Below, piece by piece: positions 8,253 to 16,487 of a DNA stretch of 25,865 nucleotides (its first letter is position 1; every line of letters starts with the position of its first letter). The notes beneath the pieces are model-generated. The model saw only the letters and a list, made by a program, of their open reading frames with translations, was not told the DNA's origin and made no database searches. Source of the stretch: a virus; the IMG/VR virus record IMGVR_UViG_3300036832_000642, positions 1 through 25,865 of that record, one strand, 5' to 3'. The position numbers and the translations under genes were made by a program.

Positions 8253-8833
8253 TGGGCGCCCGCGACGAGCTGGCCGCCGGCGACGGGGCCGCCCTCGGGT
8301 TCGCGGACGACCTCGACGAGGCGCTCGACGACCTCCAGCCGGAGCCGGCCGTCGCCGGCAGCACCGTGCTCGACGCGCTCCGCGCGCACCGCGCATCAAT
8401 GGTCGGCGGCAAGACGACCGACGTCGACGTGCCCGGCTGGGAAGGGCTGCTCGTGCTCCGGTTCGGCGCGACGTCGCCCGACCAGCAGGCGGCGCTCGCC
8501 GAGCGGATCGTGAAGTCGCGCGGCAAGGGCCGGGCGCTCGCCGCCGCGAACGTCGACCTGCTGATCGCCGCGTTCCGGTGCGGGCTCGGCCGCGCCCGCG
8601 TCGGCGACGAGCTGGAGGTGCTGCCCGACGCCGACGGCGACCCGGCCGGCCTGAAGGATCTCGTCGCGATCGTCGGCCTCGGCGAGGCGACGACGGCCCG
8701 CGACGCGATGCGGCGGCTGTTCAGCCTCGCCAACGACCCGGAGGCGGCGCTGAACCAGGCCGGCGGCGAGTGGCACGACTGGGCGGTCAACGAGAACGAG
8801 GAGGCCGATGAGCAGTTCGTGGGGGAACGCTGA
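8252..8833 (+). CDS. Tail assembly chaperone, short (zero-frame) form
   Basis: 193 residues, ATG at 8252 sharing one base with the tube stop. Chaperones of this kind (lambda gpG role) coat the tape measure during tail assembly and lie between tube and tape measure, as here. The N-terminus is acidic (DELAAGDGAALGFADDLDEA); the middle has a compact helical domain (TSPDQQAALAERIVKS to DLLIAAFRCGLGRARVG). The frame ends QFVGER-stop at 8831-8833. A second open frame in the -1 register begins in the same place, so this is probably the non-shifted product of a frameshift pair. Confidence 0.78.
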   Translation: MGARDELAAGDGAALGFADDLDEALDDLQPEPAVAGSTVLDALRAHRASMVGGKTTDVDVPGWEGLLVLRFGATSPDQQAALAERIVKSRGKGRALAAANVDLLIAAFRCGLGRARVGDELEVLPDADGDPAGLKDLVAIVGLGEATTARDAMRRLFSLANDPEAALNQAGGEWHDWAVNENEEADEQFVGER

Positions 8834-9027
8834 CCGGCCTCGTCGACCTGGTCGCCCGCGCCGGGCTCGTCGGGCTGCCCGTCGGCCGCCTCCTCGACGG
8901 CGACCACTCCGAGCAGCTCGCGCTCGCGGCCGCGACGGATCGGGCGTGGAAGCTGCTCGGCGAGCTGCAGCGGAACCAGGCGACGCTGATCGCGAACGCG
9001 ATGGTGAAGGCGAGGCTCGGTGGCTGA
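8252..9027 (+). CDS. Tail assembly chaperone, long form by -1 ribosomal frameshift
   Basis: The -1 frame is closed upstream by a TGA at 8809-8811 and then stays open to the TGA at 9025-9027, encoding TGLVDLVARAGLVGLPVGRL and on to ELQRNQATLIANAMVKARLGG. There is no ATG, GTG or TTG in the first part of this frame, so independent initiation is unlikely. The zero frame reads GTG GGG GAA CGC TGA, giving a slippery G run (GGGGGAA, 8821-8827) within the only window where a shift can work (8812-8830). The predicted junction is QFVGGTLTGL. The long product would have about 258 residues and ends overlapping the tape measure start by 8 bases, just as in lambda G/GT systems. The exact slip codon is inferred. 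Confidence 0.72.
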
Positions 9028-10717
9028 CATCGTCGAGATCATCCTGGCGCTCCGTAACGTGTCGCAGTTCGTGTCGGGGGCGCACGAGGCCGCCGGCGCG
9101 ACCGCCGAGGTGGGCGACAAGGCGGAGCAGGCCGGCAAGAAGTCCAGCCTCGGCGCCAAGGGGCTCCTGAAGTGGGCGGGCGGCGCCGCGGTGATCTACG
9201 GCGCCACCCGCTACGTCAAGGGCGCCGTGTCGGCGACCGAAGACCTCGCGAAGTCGACGCTCGCGGTGTCGCGCACGACCGGCATGGACACCCAGACCTC
9301 GTCGGAGTGGGCGGCGCTGATGAAGGAGCGCGGCGTGTCGACGAAGCAGTTCCAGACGTCGCTGGTGAAGCTCTCGAAGACGATGGAGGCGTCGCGCACC
9401 GGCACCGCGAAGGAGTCGGCGACCGTCGCCGGGCTGCGGAAGCAGATCGACCAGGTCTCGGCCGCCGGCGGCAAGAAGGCGCCGGCCGAGATCGACCGGC
9501 TCTCGAAGGCGATCGCCCGCGCGCAGGGCGCCGGCCAGAAGGCCCGGCTGGTGCTGCAGCAGCTCGGCGTGTCGCAGGCCGACGTCGCGAAGGGCAACAC
9601 CGCCGCCACGCTCTACAAGGTCGCCGACGGGCTCAAGGCGCTCCACAACCCGGCGCAGCGAGCCGCGCTGATGCAGACGCTGTTCGGCCGCTCCGGGCAG
9701 GCGCTCCTCCCGATCCTGATGAAGGGCGCCGCGGGCGTCCGCAAGCTCCTCGCCGAGCAGAAGGCGAACGGCAACTACATCTCCGGCAAGGGCCTCAACA
9801 CGGCGAAGAAGCTGATCGCGCAGCAGCGGGCGCTCGACTCCGCGCTCGCCGGCGTCAAGGTGCAGCTCGGCCAGCAGCTACTCCCGGTCATCCTCCAGGC
9901 CGTGAAGCTGCTCGTCGCGATGCTGAAGGTGATCCAGCCGCTGACGAAGAACGCGACGCTGTTCAAGATCGCGATCGGCGCGCTCGCGCTCGCGTTCATC
10001 GCCTACAAGGCCGCGGTCATCGCGTCGACGATCGCGCAGCTCGGGCTCGACGCGGCGATGCTCCCCACGATCGCGACCGTCGCCGCGATCGCGCTCGGGA
10101 TCGCCGCGCTGATCGCGGTCGGCGTTCTCCTCTACAAGAACTGGGGCGCGGTGAAGCGGATGGCCGGCGAAGCGTGGGCCGCGATCAAGCTCGCGTGGTC
10201 GAAGGTGCTCGACGCGCTGAAGGTCGTCTGGGGCTGGGTGAAGGCGTACTGGCCGCTGCTGCTCGGCATCCTGGTCGGCCCGTTCGGCCTCGCCGTCGGT
10301 GAGATCATCCAGCACTTCGGCGCGATCAAGAAGTTCGTGCTCGGCGTCGTCGCCGACGTGAAGCAGGCGATCCAAGACCTCGTCCAGTACGTCCAGTCGC
10401 TGCCCGGCAAGGTCGGCGGCCTGCTGAAGAAGATTCCCGGCGTGAAGCAAGGCCTCTCGATCGCGCACCGGCTCCACGTCCCGGGCCTGCAGCACGGCGG
10501 CTCGCTGTTCGCCGGCCGCACCGCGCTCGTCGGCGAGCGCGGCCCCGAGCTGATCACCGCCGGCACCGGCCTGACCGTGACACCGCTCGCGCTGCCCGAC
10601 ACGCTCGCCGGCAGCGGGCCCCGCTCGATCGAGGTCGTCGTGCCGGTCATGCTCGACGGCCGCGAGATCGCACGGTCGGTCGCCCGCGTCGGCTCCAACC
10701 AGCTCGCGAGGCGCTGA
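9020..10717 (+). CDS. Tape measure protein (short)
   Basis: 565 residues from a GTG at 9020 that overlaps the frameshift extension of the chaperone. The protein sets tail length and is exported at infection. N-terminal residues 1-60 are helical with Gly/Ala; about 60-290 are amphipathic helices with Gln/Lys (KLSKTMEASRTG, then KKAPAEIDRLSKAIARAQ); about 315-375 and 410-430 are hydrophobic, membrane-like segments (IAIGALALAFIAYKAAVIAS, YWPLLLGILVGPFGLAVG). The C-terminus has the ALVGERGPELITAG motif common in tape measures. By the usual 1.5 Angstrom per residue this would give a tail of roughly 85 nm, which is short. Confidence 0.88.
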   Translation: MADIVEIILALRNVSQFVSGAHEAAGATAEVGDKAEQAGKKSSLGAKGLLKWAGGAAVIYGATRYVKGAVSATEDLAKSTLAVSRTTGMDTQTSSEWAALMKERGVSTKQFQTSLVKLSKTMEASRTGTAKESATVAGLRKQIDQVSAAGGKKAPAEIDRLSKAIARAQGAGQKARLVLQQLGVSQADVAKGNTAATLYKVADGLKALHNPAQRAALMQTLFGRSGQALLPILMKGAAGVRKLLAEQKANGNYISGKGLNTAKKLIAQQRALDSALAGVKVQLGQQLLPVILQAVKLLVAMLKVIQPLTKNATLFKIAIGALALAFIAYKAAVIASTIAQLGLDAAMLPTIATVAAIALGIAALIAVGVLLYKNWGAVKRMAGEAWAAIKLAWSKVLDALKVVWGWVKAYWPLLLGILVGPFGLAVGEIIQHFGAIKKFVLGVVADVKQAIQDLVQYVQSLPGKVGGLLKKIPGVKQGLSIAHRLHVPGLQHGGSLFAGRTALVGERGPELITAGTGLTVTPLALPDTLAGSGPRSIEVVVPVMLDGREIARSVARVGSNQLARR

Positions 10718-10718
10718 C

Positions 10719-11447
10719 GTGCCGGCGCCGCCGCCAGCCGGGTTCGTGCGGATCACGTCCGCCGACCCGCCCGTCGCGATCACCGCCCGCCTCTCCGACG
10801 CCCGCCCGAACGTCACCGCCGGCTACGGCGGCTGGCAGGAGATCGCACGGCCGCGGCGGCGGCCGCTGTCCGTCTGGACGGGCTCCCCGGGGCTCCGCAT
10901 GGATCTCCCGCTCCTACTCGACCGCTTCGCGGCCGGCACCTCGATCGAGCGGCAGATCACGCAGATCGAGTCGCTCGCGCTGCCGACAGCCGCGGACGGG
11001 TCGCCGCCCCGCGTCCGGTTCGCCGCCCGCGGCGGCGCGGTGCCGCATCAGAACCGCGTCTGGGTCGTCGACACGGTCGCCTGGGGCGACGCGCTGATGA
11101 ACCGCGCCGGCGACCGGACACGGCAGCAGGTCACGCTGTCGATGCTCGAATGGATCGCCGACGTCCGCGTGACCGAGAAGGCGACCTCGACGCAGCTCCG
11201 CCGGCAGCAGGCCCGGGCGAAGACGAAGCCGGGCGCCGCGGCGAAGCGCGTCGTCGCCGGCCACGGCCGGCCGAAGTCCGGCGGCCACTCCCGCGCCGCC
11301 GCCGACACGTTCGGCGCCGGCGAAGACCTGCTCTCGATCGCGGCGCGCGAGCTGGGCGACGCCGACCGCTGGATCGAGATCGCGCAGCTCAATAACCTCA
11401 GAGACCCGCGGGCGATCCAGCCCGGGCAGGTGCTCCGGCTCCCGTGA
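10719..11447 (+). CDS. LysM tail protein, XkdP-like
   Basis: 242 residues, GTG start two bases after the tape measure stop. The C-terminus is a LysM peptidoglycan-binding motif ([20 protein letters not shown], then [18 protein letters not shown]). The N-terminal 150 residues carry a tail-tube-initiator-like beta domain ([21 protein letters not shown], then [10 protein letters not shown]). This domain order and its place between tape measure and hub match PBSX XkdP and T4 gp53-type proteins, which join tube to baseplate hub. A basic Lys/Arg/Gly linker (about residues 160-190) separates the two parts. Confidence 0.8.
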   Translation: MPAPPPAGFVRITSADPPVAITARLSDARPNVTAGYGGWQEIARPRRRPLSVWTGSPGLRMDLPLLLDRFAAGTSIERQITQIESLALPTAADGSPPRVRFAARGGAVPHQNRVWVVDTVAWGDALMNRAGDRTRQQVTLSMLEWIADVRVTEKATSTQLRRQQARAKTKPGAAAKRVVAGHGRPKSGGHSRAAADTFGAGEDLLSIAARELGDADRWIEIAQLNNLRDPRAIQPGQVLRLP

Positions 11448-13339
11448 GCGCGCTCGCGACAACCAGCGACGTCGACGTCGGCGCCGTCATGCTCCAGGTC
11501 GCCGGCAACAAGCTCGGCCGCCTCCGCGTCGACCAGCGCCTCACCGACGGCCGACTCGAACGGACGATGGACGGCGCCTCCACGCTGACGCTCACCGTCG
11601 ACGACACCGACCGGGCGCTGCTCGCCGCCGGCGTGTTCGACAAGCAGATCGACCTGCAGCTCCTCGGCGAATGGTGGCGGCTCGTCCAGGTTGCGAAGCA
11701 GGGCGACACGCTCACGCTCACCTTCGAGGATCGCGCGGTCGCCTACCTGCGGCAGAACACGAAGCCGCGGAAGGCGGCCCGCTCGAAGATGACCCGCGCC
11801 CAGTTCGCGCTGTCGCTCGTCAGGGAGGTGAAGGCCGGCGGCGGGATCAAGTTCGTCTGCCCCGACCTGACCGTGAAGCAGCCGATCGGCACGTCGTCGC
11901 AGAAGGTCACCGCGGCCGCGAAGGCTGCGCCCGCCGGCGGCCAGGGGATCGCCGCCGACGCGAAGGTCACCGTGAAGCACGTTCCCGCGACGTCGGAGCA
12001 GCGCAAGAACGCGGAGCGGGCGCTCGACGTCGCCGCGTCGGTGAACGCCGGGCCCCGCGCGACGCTGGCGCTGATCCAGGCGTGCACCCAGGAATCGTCG
12101 ATCCGCAACCTCAGCTACGGCGACGCAAGCTCGACCGGGATCCTCCAGGTGCTCGCGTCGACCGGCCAATCGATGGGGATCGACCCGCGCGACGTCGAGG
12201 CGTGCTGCAACGCCTTCCTGACCCGCGGCTTCTGGGGCAAGGGGAGCGCGATCACGCTCGCGGCGAAGAACCCGAGCTGGTCGACCGGCCAGGTGGCGCA
12301 GTACACGCAGGGCTCGGCGTACCCGCACGCCTACGACCAGTGGCAGACGGAGGCGCAGAAGTGGCTCGACGCCTACGGCGGCGTCGCCGGCGGCGGCGGC
12401 GGCAGCTTCAGCACGACGACGACCGTCCCGTACCAGTTCCAGCGCGGCGGCACCGCCGGCGCCGCCGAGGACTCGTGGACGTGCCTGCAGCGGCTCGCGT
12501 CCGAGGTCGGGTGGCGCTGCTTCATCGTCGAGGGCGCCTGCTACTTCGTGTCCGAGACCACGCTCGCGACCGCGAAGCCCAGGGCGACCCTGAGCGAGCT
12601 GACGCTTGGCGTCGACACGATCGACTTCGACGTCGACAACGGCAAGGCGACGAGCGAGGCGACCGTCACCGCCCGGATCGTGCGGCTCGGGTTCCCGCCC
12701 GGGTCGGTCGTCGTGCTCGACGACGTCGGCCCCGCGAACGGCCGCTGGCTCGTCCATACCGTCGCGCGAGGCGTGTTCGACGCGCAGGGCACGATCACGC
12801 TCAAGCGCGTGACGGAGCCGCTGCCGGAGCCCGCCGCCAGCACGACGACGACGTCGACCGGCAGCAGCCAGCTCGGGTTCGGCGGCGCCGCCGGGCTCGG
12901 CACCGCCACCCCGGACGTCGACCGGGCCTACCAGGCCGCGAAGGCGATCGACGCGAAGCGCTACCCGTACGTATGGGGCGGCGGCCACGCGCACTGCGGC
13001 ACACCCGACCGCGGCACCGGCCGCGACCCCGGCATCGGCTTCGACTGCTCCGGCTCGACGTGCGCCGTGCTCGCCACCGCCGGCATGGGCTACACGCTCG
13101 GCGGGCCCGCCGACGTGTCGGGCACGATCGCCGCCCGCTGGGGCGCAGCCGGCGAGGGCCAGTACCTGACCGTCTGGGCGAACGCGATCCACGTCTGGAT
13201 GGAGTTCAAGACGTCGGCCGGCGATCAGCACTTCGGCACCGGCGACTGGGGCTCGGACACCGGCACCGGCGGCCCCGCGTTCCAGGCGCGGATGCACACG
13301 AAGGACGGCTTCACCCCTCGACACTGGCCCGGGTCGTGA
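11444..13339 (+). CDS. Baseplate hub with lysozyme-like and NlpC/P60-like domains
   Basis: 631 residues, GTG start in a GTGA overlap. Residues about 1-130 are an XkdQ-like hub domain ([20 protein letters not shown], then [20 protein letters not shown]). A lysozyme/transglycosylase-like domain is inserted at about 185-315: catalytic Glu 217 in [15 protein letters not shown], followed by TGILQVL. The hub fold resumes at about 330-460 ([20 protein letters not shown] to [12 protein letters not shown]). The C-terminus, about 485-631, is NlpC/P60-like, with YPYVWGGGH, Cys 535 in GFDCSGS and His 583 in AIHVWMEF. The protein should sit at the tail tip and locally cut glycan strands and stem peptides at infection. 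Gly-rich and Thr-rich linkers separate domains. Confidence 0.83.
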   Translation: MSALATTSDVDVGAVMLQVAGNKLGRLRVDQRLTDGRLERTMDGASTLTLTVDDTDRALLAAGVFDKQIDLQLLGEWWRLVQVAKQGDTLTLTFEDRAVAYLRQNTKPRKAARSKMTRAQFALSLVREVKAGGGIKFVCPDLTVKQPIGTSSQKVTAAAKAAPAGGQGIAADAKVTVKHVPATSEQRKNAERALDVAASVNAGPRATLALIQACTQESSIRNLSYGDASSTGILQVLASTGQSMGIDPRDVEACCNAFLTRGFWGKGSAITLAAKNPSWSTGQVAQYTQGSAYPHAYDQWQTEAQKWLDAYGGVAGGGGGSFSTTTTVPYQFQRGGTAGAAEDSWTCLQRLASEVGWRCFIVEGACYFVSETTLATAKPRATLSELTLGVDTIDFDVDNGKATSEATVTARIVRLGFPPGSVVVLDDVGPANGRWLVHTVARGVFDAQGTITLKRVTEPLPEPAASTTTTSTGSSQLGFGGAAGLGTATPDVDRAYQAAKAIDAKRYPYVWGGGHAHCGTPDRGTGRDPGIGFDCSGSTCAVLATAGMGYTLGGPADVSGTIAARWGAAGEGQYLTVWANAIHVWMEFKTSAGDQHFGTGDWGSDTGTGGPAFQARMHTKDGFTPRHWPGS

Positions 13340-14028
13340 CGACGAAGCTCGCCGACCTGCTCGAACAGCCGACGGCGCCCGTGTCGGCGGTGCACGGCGA
13401 GATCGCGAACACGCCGGCGGACATCGACTCCGACCTGTTCGTCGTCGTGCAGGCGTTCGACGGGTCGCGGCAGCACTGGGGGCCGTGCCGCTGGGTGCCG
13501 TCGAACGGGCTGCCGGCGCAGGGCGACGAGTGCCTGCTGGTGCTGACCGAGGACGACCAGACGCCGTGGGCGCTGACGACCGCGCCCGTCTACGCCGCCG
13601 GCGAGCCCGGCCCCGCGGGCCCGGAAGGGCCGCAGGGGCCGGCCGGCCCGGCGGGCGCTACAGGCGCGACGGGGCCGCCCGGGCCGCAGGGCTCGACCGG
13701 GGCGACGGGGCCGCAAGGCCCGAAGGGCGACCCGGGCGCCGCCGGCGCGACCGGCCCGCAAGGGCCGAAGGGCGACACGGGCGCGACGGGCTCGCAAGGG
13801 CCTCCGGGCGCTACCGGCCCGCAAGGCGCGACCGGGGCTCAAGGCCCGGCCGGGCCGACCGGCGCGACCGGGCCGCCGGGCCCGCAGGGCGCGCCCGGCG
13901 TCGTCGCCGTCTACGAGCAGGCGGCCGAGCCGGTCGGCGCCGTCGTCGGCTCGATCTGGATCACGAGCGACCCGCCGCCGACGTCGATCGCGCTCTACCC
14001 GCCCCTCGTCTACGACGACCTCACATGA
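13336..14028 (+). CDS. Collagen-tailed baseplate spike-like protein
   Basis: 230 residues from the GTG at 13336 (GTGA overlap with the hub). Residues about 1-88 form a beta-rich domain ([20 protein letters not shown], then [18 protein letters not shown]) like the OB-fold spike or DUF2577-type proteins found after hubs. Residues 89-187 are 33 uninterrupted Gly-X-Y triplets, many GPQ, GAT and GPA, predicted to form a trimeric collagen-like stalk. The last 43 residues are a small cap ([20 protein letters not shown]) of a type seen behind phage collagen repeats. The OB part is inferred; the collagen repeat is directly visible. Confidence 0.78.
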   Translation: MTTKLADLLEQPTAPVSAVHGEIANTPADIDSDLFVVVQAFDGSRQHWGPCRWVPSNGLPAQGDECLLVLTEDDQTPWALTTAPVYAAGEPGPAGPEGPQGPAGPAGATGATGPPGPQGSTGATGPQGPKGDPGAAGATGPQGPKGDTGATGSQGPPGATGPQGATGAQGPAGPTGATGPPGPQGAPGVVAVYEQAAEPVGAVVGSIWITSDPPPTSIALYPPLVYDDLT

Positions 14029-14267
14029 CCGACGACCGCGACCCGACCACCGACGAGCTAGAGCAGCTCGTCGAGCCGCGCGAGGGGATGGCGGTCGTTC
14101 ATGGGCCCGACGGCGTCTACCTCGGCTGCATCAGCGTCGAGCGCTGGGCTCGGCTCGTCGAGGACGAGCGGGAGCGGCTGCGGGAGCTGGTGCTTGAGGA
14201 GCGGGCGGTCGAGGCGCTTGAGCGGATCGCGACGGCGCTTGAGCTTGTTCGGCGGGTGCGGGGATGA
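14025..14267 (+). CDS. Hypothetical protein between the two collagen genes
   Basis: 80 residues, start and stop both in ATGA overlaps, so the gene is firmly embedded in the operon. The N-terminus is acidic ([20 protein letters not shown]), then a small beta hairpin ([20 protein letters not shown]) and a C-terminal amphipathic helix rich in Glu, Arg and Leu ([20 protein letters not shown]) that could form a coiled coil. I do not recognise a family. A fibre chaperone or fibre-attachment role would fit the position but is not shown by the sequence. Confidence 0.65.
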   Translation: MTDDRDPTTDELEQLVEPREGMAVVHGPDGVYLGCISVERWARLVEDERERLRELVLEERAVEALERIATALELVRRVRG

Positions 14268-15739
14268 GCGACGAGCCGACCACCACCGCGACGATCGACC
14301 CGCCGCGCGCGATCCGCGTCCGCACGTCGACCGGCTGGGCCGACCTCGCGATCCGCGGCCCCGCCGGCCCGACCGGCGCCACCGGCAACACCGGAGCGAC
14401 CGGCGCGCAGGGCGCGACAGGGCCGCAAGGGCCGCAGGGCCCGAAGGGCGCCGACAGCACCGTTCCCGGCCCGACGGGCCCCGCCGGCCCGACCGGCGCG
14501 ACAGGCGCCCAGGGCGTGAAGGGCGACACCGGCGCGACGGGAGCGACAGGGCCGCAAGGGCCCGCCGGCGCCGCCAGCACCGTCCCCGGCCCGCAGGGCC
14601 CCGCCGGCGCCCAGGGCCCGGCGGGCGCGACCGGCCCGACCGGCCCGCAAGGCCCTGCTGGCCCGGCCACCAACGACCCGCTCAAGGTCGACAAAGACTC
14701 GGTCGTCGTCGCCGGAATCAGACTTGTCGCAAACAAGTTGCTCGCCGCCGACACTCAGCCCGACTTCCAACTTCTGGGTAGCGGCCAAATTATTTGGGGT
14801 AATGGAGGCACCGCGGCGCCCGACGTGACTCTCTATCGCGTTGCCGCCAATGTGCTCGGACTCGGTACACCAACACAGCGTGGAGCGATTCGAGCGTACG
14901 AAGATTCTGCTGCTAGTCCAGCATTTACAACTTTTGTCTCGACTGACACATATGCACGATTTAATTTCACTGGCGATGGCTCACACAATTGGGGGCCGGG
15001 TAACGCTGCTCAAGACACAAATCTCTACCGCAACGGCCCCGGTGATTTGGAAACGGCTGGATTCTTTACTGCCAATCAGGGCCTGTGGGGCGTCGCGACA
15101 AGCGCGAGCGCGATAGGGCTCGGTGTCTACACGACTGGTTACGAGACGATCGCCCTGCTCGGCAGCGGCAGGATCGTGTGGGGCAACGGCACGATCGCGC
15201 CAGGCGACACGAATCTCTATCGAGCGGCGGCGAACTCTCTGAAAACGGACGGCGGTCTCTACGTCGGGGCTGCTGCGATCTCACTGGCGACAGACGGATC
15301 CATCAACGCTTCCAGCTACGTGCGCGCGAACTCGCAGAACCAGGGGGCACCGGCTGGGTACGAGGTCGTGCTCGGCTACATGGGCGGCATGGCGGCGGCG
15401 ATTCAGTTCGGCACCAACAACTCCTGGGATACAAAGCTGTACCGCAACGGCCCGAACTCTCTCAGGACTGATGGCGTTCTTTACGTCGGTTCGAGCCTTG
15501 CGGTCTGTAACGCTGATACCGGGAAGCTCTATTTCGGCTCGGCGCTCGACACGACCCTTTATCGCTCGGCGGCGAACTCGCTTAAGACCGATGGTGGGTT
15601 TGAGATCGCCAAAGATTCCGGAGCGGCAACGTATTCAACTCTCGTTCTCTTCATCAATGGGGTGGGGTCGCGACAGGTCTTGACCGGTGCTGCTGATTCT
15701 GGCGGATCGGGATTCAGGATGTTGAGGGTTGCGAACTGA
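14264..15739 (+). CDS. Collagen-stalk tail fibre with repeated tip
   Basis: 491 residues, ATG in an ATGA overlap. Residues 1-31 are a short attachment region ([17 protein letters not shown]). Residues 32-135 are 32 Gly-X-Y triplets in blocks of 11, 12 and 9, each interrupted by the same STVP. The rest is a receptor-binding tip built of about five related units ending in D-x-LYR (near nt 14822, 15014, 15205, 15428 and 15548), with conserved WGNG before and N-L-T-GG-YVG after. From about nt 14700 base composition falls clearly below the neighbours and codons such as AAT, TTT and GAA become common, suggesting that the tip was acquired separately. The protein probably binds the host surface. Confidence 0.82.
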   Translation: MSDEPTTTATIDPPRAIRVRTSTGWADLAIRGPAGPTGATGNTGATGAQGATGPQGPQGPKGADSTVPGPTGPAGPTGATGAQGVKGDTGATGATGPQGPAGAASTVPGPQGPAGAQGPAGATGPTGPQGPAGPATNDPLKVDKDSVVVAGIRLVANKLLAADTQPDFQLLGSGQIIWGNGGTAAPDVTLYRVAANVLGLGTPTQRGAIRAYEDSAASPAFTTFVSTDTYARFNFTGDGSHNWGPGNAAQDTNLYRNGPGDLETAGFFTANQGLWGVATSASAIGLGVYTTGYETIALLGSGRIVWGNGTIAPGDTNLYRAAANSLKTDGGLYVGAAAISLATDGSINASSYVRANSQNQGAPAGYEVVLGYMGGMAAAIQFGTNNSWDTKLYRNGPNSLRTDGVLYVGSSLAVCNADTGKLYFGSALDTTLYRSAANSLKTDGGFEIAKDSGAATYSTLVLFINGVGSRQVLTGAADSGGSGFRMLRVAN

Positions 15740-15930
15740 TGAGCTATCGGCCGTACAAGTTCTTGGTCGTTCCTGTCGTGCAGGAGGTCGACGACGAGGG
15801 CATGGTCGTGCAGGAGCTACAACCGGAACAGCCGGTTTCGGTGTTCGGGATCGAGGGGCTTCGCCGGTTCGCGGACACGTTCGAGAATGATCTACTCGCC
15901 CGTCAAAACGGAGGAGTCAATGCCAGTTGA
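15739..15930 (+). CDS. Small hypothetical protein
   Basis: 63 residues with an ATG that overlaps the fibre stop by one base. The N-terminal half is a beta-like stretch (SYRPYKFLVVPVVQEVDDEG) and the second half is helical (IEGLRRFADTFENDLLARQN). I do not recognise the family. It is a small soluble protein by composition. It precedes the zinc-ribbon gene whose ATG (15920) lies 11 bases inside this one, so it is likely translated in the same operon. Confidence 0.6.
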   Translation: MSYRPYKFLVVPVVQEVDDEGMVVQELQPEQPVSVFGIEGLRRFADTFENDLLARQNGGVNAS

Positions 15931-16165
15931 ACAAGCAATCGTGCTTCACATCGTTTGCGACAACAGCGCCTGTCCCGGCAATACACGCGACCCGACAGAC
16001 CGGGCGGGCTGGATGTTCGTGAACCGGGAGGTGTACGGCTCACCAACCGAGCAGTTCGTCTATTGCTGCGCCGAGTGTTCCGGGACGATGCAGGCCGTCC
16101 CGATCCCGCCGCCGGCCGGGCCGCCGATCGAGCTGCCACCGCCCGAACCCGAACGGTCAGCGTGA
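15920..16165 (+). CDS. Small zinc-ribbon-like protein
   Basis: 81 residues from the ATG at 15920, which has a GAGGAG ribosome site 3 bases upstream; the longer open frame back to 15887 overlaps the previous gene. It shows two paired-cysteine motifs, CDNSAC (residues about 13-18) and CCAEC (about 49-53), spaced as in small zinc ribbons, with a GWMFVNREVYG strand between. The C-terminus is Pro-rich. Similar two-CxxC proteins occur beside baseplate genes in actinobacterial phages, but the role is unknown. Zinc binding is inferred from the cysteines. Confidence 0.68.
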   Translation: MPVEQAIVLHIVCDNSACPGNTRDPTDRAGWMFVNREVYGSPTEQFVYCCAECSGTMQAVPIPPPAGPPIELPPPEPERSA

Positions 16166-16482
16166 CGGTCGTTCCGCATTTCGCGTTGCCGTTCCGGTTC
16201 GCGAACCCGCAGGCCGCCGTGTCCGAGCAGGACTCGCTCGACGAGATCGCCGACTGCGTCTACGCCGTGCTCGTCTGCCCGGTCGGCTTCCGCGTTGAGC
16301 TGCCCGCGTTCGGGCTGCCCGACCCGACCTTCTCGATGCCGAGCCCCGACCTCGACGAGATCCGCGGCGCGGTCGAGACCTGGGAGCCCCGCGCCGCCGC
16401 GGTGCTCGACGGGCGACCCGACGCGATCGACGAGCTGGTCGCGCACGTCGAGACCTACGTCCAGATCAGATCGGAGGCGTAA
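16162..16482 (+). CDS. Baseplate wedge protein, gpW/gp25-like
   Basis: 106 residues, GTG start in a GTGA overlap. The family signature is an early Asp/Ser-rich helix region (SEQDSLDEIADCVYAVLVCP) followed by R-VELPAFGLPDPTF, the P-x-FG motif of T4 gp25 / P2 gpW, then the helix DEIRGAVETWEPRAAAVLD. These proteins start sheath assembly at the baseplate wedge and are lysozyme-like only in name. The call is supported by the J-like and I-like genes that follow in the conserved W-J-I order. Confidence 0.83.
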   Translation: MTVVPHFALPFRFANPQAAVSEQDSLDEIADCVYAVLVCPVGFRVELPAFGLPDPTFSMPSPDLDEIRGAVETWEPRAAAVLDGRPDAIDELVAHVETYVQIRSEA

Positions 16483-16487
16483 CCCCG

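Noticed and set aside
11048-13324. Long minus-strand ORF of 758 codons opposite the hub gene
   Set aside because: Arg/Ala/Gly-rich composition without motifs, fully antisense to a gene with clear domains; a product of high GC.
13600-14668. CRISPR-like short repeats
   Set aside because: The repeats are 9-base Gly-X-Y codon units inside two open reading frames, without spacers.
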